The notes under the pieces are model-generated. The model had not been told where the DNA came from, made no database searches, and worked only from the letters and a program-made list of their open reading frames with translations. Made by a program: the position numbers and the translations under genes. From contig NZ_SZPZ01000003.1 in the NCBI RefSeq assembly GCF_005233875.1, positions 372,001-436,000 of the forward strand: DNA of 64,000 nt, in the 5' to 3' direction. Origin of the DNA: Kribbella jiaozuonensis. GTDB taxonomy: Bacteria > Actinomycetota > Actinomycetes > Propionibacteriales > Kribbellaceae. Position 1 is the stretch's first letter; each line of letters starts with the position of its first letter. Shown one piece after another: positions 41,183 through 49,145 of this stretch.

Positions 41183-42493
41183 CTAGCTCAGCTCCGGGCC
41201 CGGAGCGTCGTAGTCGCGCCCCGCACCAGGGGGCAGCGGGCCGAACGTCTCGCGGAGTTCGAGCTCCTCGTTGATCACCGCGGCGAGCCGGCCGACACCT
41301 TCGGTGATCCGCTCCGGCGTCGGATGACAGTACGACAGCCGCATGCACTGGGAGCCGAAACCGTCGGCGAAGAAGGCAGTTCCGGGGACGTACGCCACGC
41401 GCGCGGTGACCGCCCGCGGCAGCATCGACTTCGCGTCCAGACCCTCCGGCAAGGTCAGCCAGACGTAGAATCCGCCCCGCGGCCGCGTCCAGGTCGTTGC
41501 TGCAGGCATCTTTTCGGTGAGCGCCGCGAGCATCGCGTCCCGGCGTTCGCGGTACATCTCGCGGAACTGCTTCACCTGGCCCATCCAGTCGTGCCGGACC
41601 AGGTACGACGAGATGGCGAGCTGGCTGAACGTCGGCGGGCAGAGCGTCGCGGATTCCTGTGCCAGCACGAGTTTCTCCCGCACCGCATGCGGCGCGACCG
41701 CCCAACCCACCCGGAAACCGGGCGCGAACGTCTTGGAGAACGACCCGAGGTAGATCACGCCTTCGCGATCGTCGGCCCGCAGGGCGCGCTGCGGCTCACC
41801 CTCGAAGCCGAGCAGCCCGTACGGGTTGTCCTCCAGCACCAGCAGATTGGCGCGCTGACAGATCTCGAGCACCCGCGACCGGCGCTCGTCCGACAGCGAA
41901 ACCCCAGCAGGGTTGTGGAAATTCGGGATCGTGTAGAAGAACTTGATCCGCTTGCCGGCCGCGCGCACAGACGCGATCGCCTGCTCCAGCGCCTCCGGTA
42001 CGACACCGTCGTCGTCCATCGCGATATGGACCACTTCACACTGGTACGCACGGAACACCCCGAGCGCACCGACGTACGACGGCGCCTCGCAGATCACTAC
42101 GTCGCCCGGATCGCAGAACACCCGCGTGACCAGGTCGACCGCCTGCTGGCTGCCGACCGTCACGACGACGTCGTCGGGGTGGGCCTCGATGCCTTCCAGC
42201 CGCATGATGTCGCAGATCTGGTCGCGCAGCGCCGGATCGCCCTGGCCGGAGCCGTACTGCATCGCGGTCGCGCCGTTGTCGATCACCAGATCGCGGACCG
42301 CGCCGCCGACCACGTCCAGCGGCAGGCCGCCGATGTTCGGCATGCCGCCGGCGAGTGAGACCACCTCGGGGCGGCTGGCAACGGAGAACAGTGCGCGGAT
42401 CTCTGATGCGGTCATGCCCTTGGTCCGTGCTGCGTACGCCTCGACGTAGTTGTCGAGGCGGGTCTGCCGGACATCGGGCACGTCAGCACTCAC
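41183..42493 (-). CDS. PLP-dependent aminotransferase, class I/II (2-aminoadipate/LysN-like)
   Basis: 436 residues from GTG 42493 (GGAG ribosome site). Fold-type I transaminase with PLP lysine Lys254 in YLGSFSKTFAPGFRVGW, plus SLAGGMPN, QYGSGQGDPALR and NPAGVSLSDERR. It lacks the N-terminal GntR HTH of MocR regulators. Such enzymes near parB are a conserved actinobacterial feature; they are annotated as 2-aminoadipate or aromatic aminotransferases. The substrate is inferred only. Upstream open frame to 42829 is antisense. Confidence 0.93.
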   Translation of the reverse strand: MSADVPDVRQTRLDNYVEAYAARTKGMTASEIRALFSVASRPEVVSLAGGMPNIGGLPLDVVGGAVRDLVIDNGATAMQYGSGQGDPALRDQICDIMRLEGIEAHPDDVVVTVGSQQAVDLVTRVFCDPGDVVICEAPSYVGALGVFRAYQCEVVHIAMDDDGVVPEALEQAIASVRAAGKRIKFFYTIPNFHNPAGVSLSDERRSRVLEICQRANLLVLEDNPYGLLGFEGEPQRALRADDREGVIYLGSFSKTFAPGFRVGWAVAPHAVREKLVLAQESATLCPPTFSQLAISSYLVRHDWMGQVKQFREMYRERRDAMLAALTEKMPAATTWTRPRGGFYVWLTLPEGLDAKSMLPRAVTARVAYVPGTAFFADGFGSQCMRLSYCHPTPERITEGVGRLAAVINEELELRETFGPLPPGAGRDYDAPGPELS

Positions 42494-42689
42494 GAGGGCC
42501 ACTCCAACGGTGATCGAGGGGGAAGTCACCAGGTTACGTCGAGAGACCCGAGTCCGGGCTGTGGATCGGCGCGACCTCTCACTACCATGCCTTATAGGGG
42601 CAGGTTCGACCATGCCGTGATCTGGCTGCTGAGACAGCCGGCCGGTGCGGTGCGGCCTGGGAGGTGGACTGCGGAAGGCAGGATTCGGG

Positions 42690-42890
42690 ATGAGCGTGGG
42701 CAAGACAGCCGGCTGGACACTCGGCGGACTGGTACTGGGCGTGCTGGCCGGATTCGCGGCCGAGCTGTTCCGGCGGCAACCCGCCGCCAAGGTGCAACAG
42801 CGGTACGTCGCCCCCGAGGCGACTCGCACGACGGACGCGCGGACCCCGGCCCCGGTGCCGGAACCGGCGACCGAACCCGCTACGCGATGA
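42690..42890 (+). CDS. Small single-pass membrane protein
   Basis: 66 residues from ATG 42690 (MSVGKTAGWTLGGLVLGVLA). One Gly-rich membrane helix is followed by a basic patch and a Pro/Ala/Glu-rich tail ending PEPATEPATR. The leader before it holds no other gene. Glycine-zipper-like spacing in the helix is visible. No family recognised; moderate confidence that it is a gene. Confidence 0.5.
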   Translation: MSVGKTAGWTLGGLVLGVLAGFAAELFRRQPAAKVQQRYVAPEATRTTDARTPAPVPEPATEPATR

Positions 42891-42951
42891 CACGCATCGT
42901 GACGAAGCTAACAAGCGTCCGTCGATGCGGCACCGCTGACCGGACGCGCTG

Positions 42952-43605
42952 ATGGCCCGACGGCTCGAACCGCTGACACTCGCCAATCTCGGCGAGCTAC
43001 CGGTTCCGTGCCGTGACTGCGTGTTCTGGGAGCTGGACCCGGTCGCCGCGCGCCAGGCCGACCGAAATGGCGACACCGCGCTGGAGAAGGAAGCCTGGCT
43101 GTCCCAGCTGCTGCTCGACTGGGGTCAGGCAGGAGTCGTGCTGTACGTCGACGACGAGCCGGCCGGGTTCGCGCTCTACGGGCCCGCGACGTACCTGCCC
43201 CGGATCCAGGCGTTCCCGACGGCTCCGGTCAGCCCGGACGCCGTCGTACTCGCGACCGGGCGGATCCAACCGCGGTACCTGGGTCTCGGGCTGGGCAAGA
43301 TCCTCGTCCAGGCGGTCGCCAAGGACGTGCTGAAGCGTGGGTTCCGGGCCGTCGAGGCGTTCGGGGACTCGCGGTGGAACGGGCCGGGCTGCGTCTGGCC
43401 GACCGAGTTCCTCCGCGCGGTCGGCTTCGGCGTCGTCCGCGAGCATCCGCGTAATCCACGGCTGCGGCTCGACCTGCGCTCGGCGATCACCTGGCGTAGC
43501 GAGATGGAGGCCGCCGTCGAGCGGCTGATGGGTGCGATCCGCCCGGAGCCGTCGCCGTCCGGCCCGGTGACGGTCCGGGACGCGTTGAGGTCAGGTCCCG
43601 AGTGA
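42952..43605 (+). CDS. GNAT-family acetyltransferase
   Basis: 217 residues from ATG 42952. The N-terminal segment PCRDCVFWELDPVAARQA carries a CxxC. The acetyl-CoA-binding region is IQPRYLGLGLGKILVQAVAK and the C-terminal part contains EAFGDSRWNGPGCVWPTEFL and LRAVGFGVVREHP. This two-Cys GNAT is a recurrent neighbour of parB in actinobacteria. Acceptor unknown. It overlaps the DUF2784 gene by 4 bases. Confidence 0.88.
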   Translation: MARRLEPLTLANLGELPVPCRDCVFWELDPVAARQADRNGDTALEKEAWLSQLLLDWGQAGVVLYVDDEPAGFALYGPATYLPRIQAFPTAPVSPDAVVLATGRIQPRYLGLGLGKILVQAVAKDVLKRGFRAVEAFGDSRWNGPGCVWPTEFLRAVGFGVVREHPRNPRLRLDLRSAITWRSEMEAAVERLMGAIRPEPSPSGPVTVRDALRSGPE

Positions 43606-43994
43606 TCTGGCGCGCGCTGGCCGACGTGGTGATGGTCGTGCACGGCGCCTTACTGCTGTTCTTCGTGGTGGGCAGCTTCCTCGCCTGGCGATGGCCCAAG
43701 CTGATCTGGTACCACCTCGCCATCGTGGTGTGGAACGTCGTCATCGTGCTGGTCGACTTCGGCTGCCCGGTGACCGCGACCGAGAAGTTCTTCCGTCGGC
43801 AGGGCGGCGAGAGCGTCTACGCCGGCGGGTACATCCACCACTACCTCGAGGGGCACCTCTGGCCCGAAGGGCAGACGCCCTGGGCGGAGCGGATCGGGTT
43901 CGCGCTGGTGCTGATCGGGTACGCCGGGTTCTTCGTCGTACAGCACCGGCGGAAGGCCAAGGTCAGGGGCGAGTCAGTGGGACCCCGGACGTGA
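43602..43994 (+). CDS. DUF2784 membrane protein
   Basis: 130 residues from GTG 43602 (GTGA overlap with the GNAT gene). Four hydrophobic segments (ADVVMVVHGALLLFFVVGSF, LIWYHLAIVVWNVVIVLV, and IGFALVLIGYAGFFVV). The family motif NVVIVLVDFGCPVTATEK plus YAGGYIHHYLEGHLWPEG is complete. Function unknown. Overlaps the following gene's first GTG by 4 bases. Confidence 0.92.
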   Translation: MIWRALADVVMVVHGALLLFFVVGSFLAWRWPKLIWYHLAIVVWNVVIVLVDFGCPVTATEKFFRRQGGESVYAGGYIHHYLEGHLWPEGQTPWAERIGFALVLIGYAGFFVVQHRRKAKVRGESVGPRT

Positions 43995-44662
43995 GCCGGG
44001 TGAGCGGTCCCCATACTGGGAGGGTGCCTATCGACGAGTACCTGGCCGCATTGAGCAAGCAGCTCAGTGGGCCGCGGCGCCGGAAGGCTGACTTGCTGGC
44101 CGAGGCCGGCGATCACCTGACCGACGCGACCGAGGCCTTCGAGGCCGACGGTTTCGACCGGTACGACGCGGAGAAGCACGCGGTCGCCGACTTCGGGGCG
44201 ATCGAGGACGTCGCGCCGGGATACCAGGCCGAGCTCGCGATCAGCCAGAGCCGCCGTACGGCGCTGTTGTTGTTCGCGGCGCTGATCATCCAGCCGATCG
44301 TGTGGCAGAGCGGCGCGTGGATCTGGACCAGCGTTCCGGATCAGGCCACGCCGCTCAACGATCTGCTGCAGACGGTGGTCCGAGCTGTCGGCATGGTCGT
44401 CATCGCCGGTGCCGTACTGGCTGTCCTGGCCACCGGCATCGGGGTCCGCTATCCCATGGTGCGCGAGCACCTGAGCCGGGCGACCGCGCTCTTCACGCTG
44501 GGCGGTTCGGCGCTGATCGCGGGGATCGGCGTCACGATGACCGCGACCAGTTCACACCCTCCCGGCATCCCGGCGTACGGCATCGTCGGGACGTTCGTCG
44601 TCCTGCCGCTCGCGCTGGTGAGCGTCCAGGCCGCTCGCTGCCTACGCCTGGCCCGGGCGTAG
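43991..44662 (+). CDS. Permease-prefix-domain (DUF1700-like) membrane protein
   Basis: 223 residues from GTG 43991; GTG 44024 is an alternative. The N-terminus has the permease prefix pattern (DEYLAALSKQLSGPRRRKAD, LLAEAGDHLTDATEAFEADG, AVADFGAIEDVAPGYQAEL). Four membrane segments follow. PadR regulators often neighbour such proteins, and here a PadR gene lies convergent with a 21-base overlap. Probable role in membrane stress or transport; not established. Confidence 0.82.
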   Translation: MSRVSGPHTGRVPIDEYLAALSKQLSGPRRRKADLLAEAGDHLTDATEAFEADGFDRYDAEKHAVADFGAIEDVAPGYQAELAISQSRRTALLLFAALIIQPIVWQSGAWIWTSVPDQATPLNDLLQTVVRAVGMVVIAGAVLAVLATGIGVRYPMVREHLSRATALFTLGGSALIAGIGVTMTATSSHPPGIPAYGIVGTFVVLPLALVSVQAARCLRLARA

Positions 44663-44968
44663 CACCCCTTCCACCACAGCCCGGAAGGTGATCCACTCCT
44701 GCTTGCCTGAGGCAAGCATCTTCGTACCGGCGCTGGTCAGCTGGTAGGTCCGGCGCTTCCGGCCGCCGACCGTGCTCCACTCGCTGGCCAAGTAGCCGGC
44801 CCGCTCCAGCCGCCGCAACGCCGGGTAGAGCGTGCCGGTCGGCAGGTCGAGCTCGCCGCCGCTGCGCTCGAGCAGCGCCTCCATGATCGCGTAACCGTGC
44901 AGCGGCTCGTGCTCGACGACCGCCAGGATCATCGGGTCGAGGTGCCCACGCAGCGCATCCGCCTTCAT
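44642..44968 (-). CDS. PadR-family transcriptional regulator
   Basis: 108-residue winged-helix repressor: PMILAVVEHEPLHGYAIMEA, LDLPTGTLYPALRRLERAGY and WSTVGGRKRRTYQLTSAGTK are classic PadR segments. ATG 44968. It is divergent from the MMPL transporter gene, and two direct copies of an operator-like sequence fill the 84-bp gap. It probably represses both itself and the transporter until a drug or membrane-active ligand binds. Confidence 0.94.
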   Translation of the reverse strand: MKADALRGHLDPMILAVVEHEPLHGYAIMEALLERSGGELDLPTGTLYPALRRLERAGYLASEWSTVGGRKRRTYQLTSAGTKMLASGKQEWITFRAVVEGVLRPGQA

Positions 44969-44986
44969 GTAGCCAGTCTACTCATA
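44967..44986. promoter_or_regulatory. Putative PadR operator 1
   Basis: ATGTAGCCAGTCTACTCATA contains the dyad GTAG-N5-CTAC. It overlaps the PadR start codon. A near-identical copy (18 of 20 bases) lies at 45011. Confidence 0.65.
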
Positions 44987-45010
44987 TGTCTGTTACTGTC
45001 GAGAGGCAAC

Positions 45011-45030
45011 ATGTAGCCAATCTACTTATA
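45011..45030. promoter_or_regulatory. Putative PadR operator 2
   Basis: ATGTAGCCAATCTACTTATA repeats operator 1 in direct orientation, 44 bp away (about four helical turns). It lies just upstream of the MMPL ribosome site. Confidence 0.65.
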
Positions 45031-45052
45031 GGACAGTGAGGAGGGCCCGGCG

Positions 45053-47188
45053 ATGACCGTGGAGACCCCTGTACGACGATCGCCCGGCGCGAAACCACCG
45101 GGTCCGCTCCACCGCGTCTCCGGCTGGGCCATGCGGCACGCCGGTCTCGCAGTTCTGCTGTGGGTGGTCGTGCTGGCCGCCGTCACCGCCACAGCGACCG
45201 TCGTGGGCGCGAACTACAAGAACGACAACTCGCTCCCGGGCACCGACTCCCAGCGGGTGACCGACATCTTCCAGGCGCACCAGCCGAAGGGCGACACGGC
45301 TTCGGTGCAGATCGTCGTCCAGGCCGACGGCGGTCTCGACGCGGACAAGAGCCGGATGGCGTCGATGCTGGCAGTCGTCCGGACCCTTCCGCATGTCGCA
45401 TCGGTCGCGGACCCGTTCACCGCCCCGGGCAGTATGTCGACAGATCGACGTACTGCTTACTCGACCGTCAGCCTGGACGTCGCGGCGACGGATATGCCGG
45501 TGGAGGACGTGCGAACGATCATCCATCGGGCGCAGGACTTCGCACGGCCGGGGTTCCAGGTCGACGTCGGTGGGGATCTGGCCCGGAACGCGGCGGACAG
45601 TTCGGGCGGTGCGTCCGAGGGCGCGGGGATCCTGGCCGCGCTGGTGATTCTCGTGTTCGTGTTCGGGTCGTTGCTTGCGGCAACGTTGCCGCTGTTGACC
45701 GCGGTGTTCGCGGTGGGCAGCACGGTCGCGTTGCTGATGCTCGCGTCGCATCTGTTCACGGTGCCGGAGTACACGACGCCGGTGATGATGCTCGTGGGGC
45801 TGGGCGTCGGCATCGACTATGCGTTGCTGATCTTCTCGCGCTATCGGCATGAGCTGCTGAAGGGCACGGCCGATCCGAAGATGGTTGCCTTGGACACCGC
45901 TGGGCGATCGGTGCTGTTCGCCGGCTGCACTGTCGTGATCGCGCTGCTCGGGCTGTTGGCGCTCGGACTCGGTTCGTTGCAGGGCGTTGCGCTCGGGGTC
46001 ACGTTGACCGTGCTGATGACGATGCTCGCCGCAGTGACGTTGCTGCCCGCTCTGTTGACGTTGTTCGGGAAGCGGATCGAGCGGAGTGTTCGCAAGCACG
46101 CCGCGAAACAGCGTCGTACGCCTGGTGACGGTTGGCGGAAGCTGGCCGGACTGGTGCAGCGTGGGCCGTGGGTGCCGTTGTTGCTCGGGACCGTCGCTCT
46201 GGTGGCGTTGTCGTTGCCGGCGTTGAACATGCGGCTCGGGTTCGCAGACGCGGGTACGGACGATCCGGCGAAGACGAGCCGGAAGGCGTACGACCTGCTG
46301 GCCGACGGGTTCGGGCCCGGGTTCAACGGTCCGCTCGTCGTGGTGTCCGAGGGCGACAAGACTGCGGCGCAGGTACTTGGTCAGACGTTGGCCGCGGATC
46401 CCGGTATTGCAGCGGTGACGCCGCCGCAGCTGACTCCGGACGGCAAGGTCGCCACCGTGCTGGCGTTCCCGAAGTCGGCGCCGCAGGACGCCGCGACGAG
46501 CGACCTCGTGCAGCGGCTGCGCGACGACACGTTGCCGAAGCTCGAGTCGCAGACCAGGGGGACGTACCTGGTCGGGGGAGCGACGGCGGCCGCGGACGAC
46601 TTCGCGTCGGCGGTCAGCAAGCGGCTGCCGATCTTCGTGCTCGTGGTGGTCGGTCTGTCGGCGCTGCTGCTGATGGCGGTGTTCCGGTCGGTGCTGATCC
46701 CGTTGAAGGCCGCCGTACTCAATCTGCTCAGCATCGGCGCCTCGCTCGGCGTGATCACGCTGGTGTTCCAGCAGGGCTGGTTCGGCGCGCAGGCGGGGCC
46801 GATCGAGGCGTTCGTACCGGTGATGATCTTCGCGATCGTGTTCGGGTTGTCGATGGACTACGAGGTGTTCCTGGTGTCGCGGATCCACGAGGAGTGGCGG
46901 CGTACCCAGGACGCCCGGGCCGCCGTCCGGGAAGGACTGGCGACCACGGGCAGTGTGATCACGGCGGCGGCCGCGATCATGATCGTGGTGTTCGCCGCGT
47001 TCCTGCTGAGCCCGGACCGGATGCTGAAGCAGTTCGGTCTCGGCCTGGCGACCGCCGTCCTTCTCGACGCCCTCCTGATCCGCTGCATCATCGTCCCGGC
47101 CGTACTGCGCCTCATGGGCAACCGTGCTTGGTGGCTACCCCGCTGGCTCGACCGGGCGCTGCCGAAGATCGCGCTCGAGAAGGACTGA
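45053..47188 (+). CDS. MMPL/RND-family transporter
   Basis: 711 residues. Two-fold MMPL layout: N-terminal helix (HAGLAVLLWVVVLAAVTATA), an extracytoplasmic porter domain, then a helix bundle with GLGVGIDYALLIFSRYR. A second half repeats this with FGLSMDYEVFLVSRIHEEWR. The paired GIDYALL/GLSMDYEVF motifs carry the proton-relay Asp-Tyr residues of MmpL proteins. It probably exports lipids or drugs. ATG 45053 follows GAGGAGGG. Divergent from and probably repressed by PadR. Confidence 0.95.
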   Translation: MTVETPVRRSPGAKPPGPLHRVSGWAMRHAGLAVLLWVVVLAAVTATATVVGANYKNDNSLPGTDSQRVTDIFQAHQPKGDTASVQIVVQADGGLDADKSRMASMLAVVRTLPHVASVADPFTAPGSMSTDRRTAYSTVSLDVAATDMPVEDVRTIIHRAQDFARPGFQVDVGGDLARNAADSSGGASEGAGILAALVILVFVFGSLLAATLPLLTAVFAVGSTVALLMLASHLFTVPEYTTPVMMLVGLGVGIDYALLIFSRYRHELLKGTADPKMVALDTAGRSVLFAGCTVVIALLGLLALGLGSLQGVALGVTLTVLMTMLAAVTLLPALLTLFGKRIERSVRKHAAKQRRTPGDGWRKLAGLVQRGPWVPLLLGTVALVALSLPALNMRLGFADAGTDDPAKTSRKAYDLLADGFGPGFNGPLVVVSEGDKTAAQVLGQTLAADPGIAAVTPPQLTPDGKVATVLAFPKSAPQDAATSDLVQRLRDDTLPKLESQTRGTYLVGGATAAADDFASAVSKRLPIFVLVVVGLSALLLMAVFRSVLIPLKAAVLNLLSIGASLGVITLVFQQGWFGAQAGPIEAFVPVMIFAIVFGLSMDYEVFLVSRIHEEWRRTQDARAAVREGLATTGSVITAAAAIMIVVFAAFLLSPDRMLKQFGLGLATAVLLDALLIRCIIVPAVLRLMGNRAWWLPRWLDRALPKIALEKD

Positions 47189-47190
47189 GG

Positions 47191-47541
47191 TCAGCCGTTG
47201 GCGGCCACGCCGATCTTGTGACCTTGTGCGTCGGCAAAGACGCCGAAGCTCGTGCCGGGGACCTGCTGGGCGGGCTGGACGATCTGTCCGCCCAGCTCCT
47301 CGGCGCGGGCGAGCGTGGCCGCGACGTCCTCGACCGCGACGAAGAACAGCACCTCGTCCTCGGCGCTCTGCCGCGGGCTGATCGCGACGTACGTCCCCTC
47401 CGGCGTACCGGTGTCGATGAACGTGTAACCGGGGAACGCGCCCTCGGACGCGATCTTCCACCCGAACAGGTCAGCGAAGAACTGCCGGGTCTTGTCTGGG
47501 TCCGCCGATCGGATCTCGGCATGGACGACTGGATGTGCCAT
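47191..47541 (-). CDS. Single-domain VOC (glyoxalase/bleomycin-resistance-like) protein
   Basis: 116-residue VOC protein: VVHAEIRSADPDKTRQFFAD, LFGWKIASEG and the C-terminal NGTSFGVFADAQGHKIG-like segment. It is small and probably dimeric. Metal ligands are plausible (His at VHAEI; Glu in the second half) but activity cannot be read. Convergent with MMPL (2-base gap). A three-half-site palindrome lies 13 bases upstream of its ATG. Confidence 0.88.
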   Translation of the reverse strand: MAHPVVHAEIRSADPDKTRQFFADLFGWKIASEGAFPGYTFIDTGTPEGTYVAISPRQSAEDEVLFFVAVEDVAATLARAEELGGQIVQPAQQVPGTSFGVFADAQGHKIGVAANG

Positions 47542-47554
47542 GAGCCCCTCCTAG

Positions 47555-47580
47555 GTCAACTGATGCGTCAACCAGTTGAC
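47555..47580. promoter_or_regulatory. Putative operator upstream of VOC gene
   Basis: Three half-sites: GTCAAC (47555-47560), GTCAAC (47567-47572) and GTTGAC (47575-47580). The last two make GTCAAC-CA-GTTGAC, and the outer pair makes GTCAACTG...CAGTTGAC. The binding regulator is not in the neighbourhood as far as can be told. Confidence 0.5.
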
Positions 47581-47603
47581 GAACGGCCCAGCCGGAAATC
47601 GAC

Positions 47604-48740
47604 TCAGACGGTCAGCTGCCCGAAGCGGAGCATGCCGGTGGCGGCGTCCTGCTCCGGCGGCAGGTACACCCGCTGGATCGCGACCACGATCGCCTCCGCG
47701 ATCACATCGCGGAAGGCCGGGTCGGCCAGGCGGGCGGAGTCGTGCGGGTTCGTGACGTACCCGATCTCGAGCCGGACCGCGGGCATCTTGGTCCGCCGCA
47801 GCAGGTCCCAGGTCTTCTCATGGGTACGGCAGTCCAGCAGGTCGGTCCGCGCGACGATCTCGCGCTGCACGAGGCCGGCGAACTGCTCGCCGACGCTCGA
47901 CGAGGCGCCGTGCAGGTCGTTGCCGTAGTAATACGTCGCGACGCCCTGCGCCTCGGGGTTCATCGAACCGTCGGCGTGCAGCGAGACGCACAGGTTGGCG
48001 TCGGTCTCGTTCGCGAAGGCGGCCCGGGCCAGCTCGTCCGGCCCCTGATCGCGGCCCCGCGACAGATACGCCCGTACGCCGGTGGCGCCGAGGCGGCCCT
48101 CGATCCGGGCGGCCAGGTCGTAGGCGATGTCGGACTCGCGCAGGCCGTAGCCCTCCCAGCCGTAGTCGAATCCGCCGTGGCCAGGGTCGATCACCACGGT
48201 CTTGCCGGACAGCCGCGGTCCGGCGGCGCGGACGGCCTCCCGCGCACGGAGCGCGTCGGGCCGGCCGCCGGTGGCCATCGGGCGGATCCGCTGCAGTGCC
48301 TTGAACGTCGACGGACCACAGGTCCCGTCGCCGGGAAGCCCCATGTTGCGCTGGAAGTCGGTCACCGCGCGCTGGGTGTCGGCGCCGAAGATCCCGTCGA
48401 TCCGGGCGACGGCGAACCCGAGCTCCTGAAGCTTCGCCTGCAGAGCGAGTACGTCGTCACCGGACAGCGGATGCGACGGAACGTACGTCAGCAGCCGGTC
48501 GCCCAGCCGCCACCGTGCGTCGTCGATGGCCCGATAGGTCTGCGGGCCGACGATCCCGTCGATCATCAGCCCGCGTTGCTGCTGGAACCCCCGGACAGCG
48601 TGCGCGGTCGCCTCGTCGTAGACGTCATGACCGCCGGCCAGCAGCCCCAGCCGCTGGAGCTTGCCGACGATCTCGGCGACCGCCTCACCGCTGTCGCCGA
48701 TCCGGTACACGCCGTGCGGGCCAGACGGTGACACTGCCAT
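47604..48740 (-). CDS. cwlM: CwlM-like N-acetylmuramoyl-L-alanine amidase homologue
   Basis: 378 residues. Two peptidoglycan-binding domains (about 13-72 and 93-150; RGFQQQRGLMIDGIVGPQTY and IDGIFGADTQRAVTDFQRN) are followed by an Amidase_3 domain. Zinc-site residues are all present: His188 (IDPGHGGFD), Glu202 (RESDIAYDL), His255 (SLHADG) and Glu325 (RLEIGYVTN). No signal peptide is visible, as in mycobacterial CwlM, which is cytoplasmic and stimulates MurA when phosphorylated. Position after trxA also matches cwlM (Rv3915). It may be regulator rather than hydrolase. Confidence 0.9.
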   Translation of the reverse strand: MAVSPSGPHGVYRIGDSGEAVAEIVGKLQRLGLLAGGHDVYDEATAHAVRGFQQQRGLMIDGIVGPQTYRAIDDARWRLGDRLLTYVPSHPLSGDDVLALQAKLQELGFAVARIDGIFGADTQRAVTDFQRNMGLPGDGTCGPSTFKALQRIRPMATGGRPDALRAREAVRAAGPRLSGKTVVIDPGHGGFDYGWEGYGLRESDIAYDLAARIEGRLGATGVRAYLSRGRDQGPDELARAAFANETDANLCVSLHADGSMNPEAQGVATYYYGNDLHGASSSVGEQFAGLVQREIVARTDLLDCRTHEKTWDLLRRTKMPAVRLEIGYVTNPHDSARLADPAFRDVIAEAIVVAIQRVYLPPEQDAATGMLRFGQLTV

Positions 48741-48782
48741 GCAACTGCTCCTTGCCGTGGCGGACGGGGGGTCCTGGGTAGA

Positions 48783-49112
48783 TCAGGCAGTGAAGTCTGC
48801 CAGCTCCTTCAGCAGGGCAGCCTTCGGCTTCGCGCCGACGATGGACTTGGCCAGTTCACCGTTCACGTACACGTTGATCGTAGGGATACCGGTGACCTTG
48901 TAGTTGCTCGGGGTGACCGGGTTCTCGTCCACGTTCATCTTCAGGAACGTGAGCTTGTCGCTGTGGTCCTGCGCCAGCTCCTCCAGGATCGGCGAAACCT
49001 GGCGGCACGGGCCACACCACTCGGCCCAGAAGTCCACCAGCACCGGCTTGTCGCTCTTCAGCACGGTCTGGTCGAACTCGGCGTCGGTGACGGCGTTCAT
49101 GTTCTCGCCCAT
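48783..49112 (-). CDS. trxA: Thioredoxin
   Basis: 109-residue thioredoxin with active site WCGPC (Cys33, Cys36) and cis-Pro motif GIPTI. It reduces protein disulfides using TrxB. ATG 49112 follows GAAGGAGAT. It lies 33 bases downstream of trxB, same operon. Confidence 0.97.
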   Translation of the reverse strand: MGENMNAVTDAEFDQTVLKSDKPVLVDFWAEWCGPCRQVSPILEELAQDHSDKLTFLKMNVDENPVTPSNYKVTGIPTINVYVNGELAKSIVGAKPKAALLKELADFTA

Positions 49113-49145
49113 GGGCGTATCTCCTTCAGTGGTTATGAGTCAGGT

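Noticed and set aside
42494..42689. Extension of the small membrane protein upstream of 42690
   Set aside because: The frame is open to 42645 but the membrane-helix layout fits the ATG at 42690; no ribosome site supports the earlier start.
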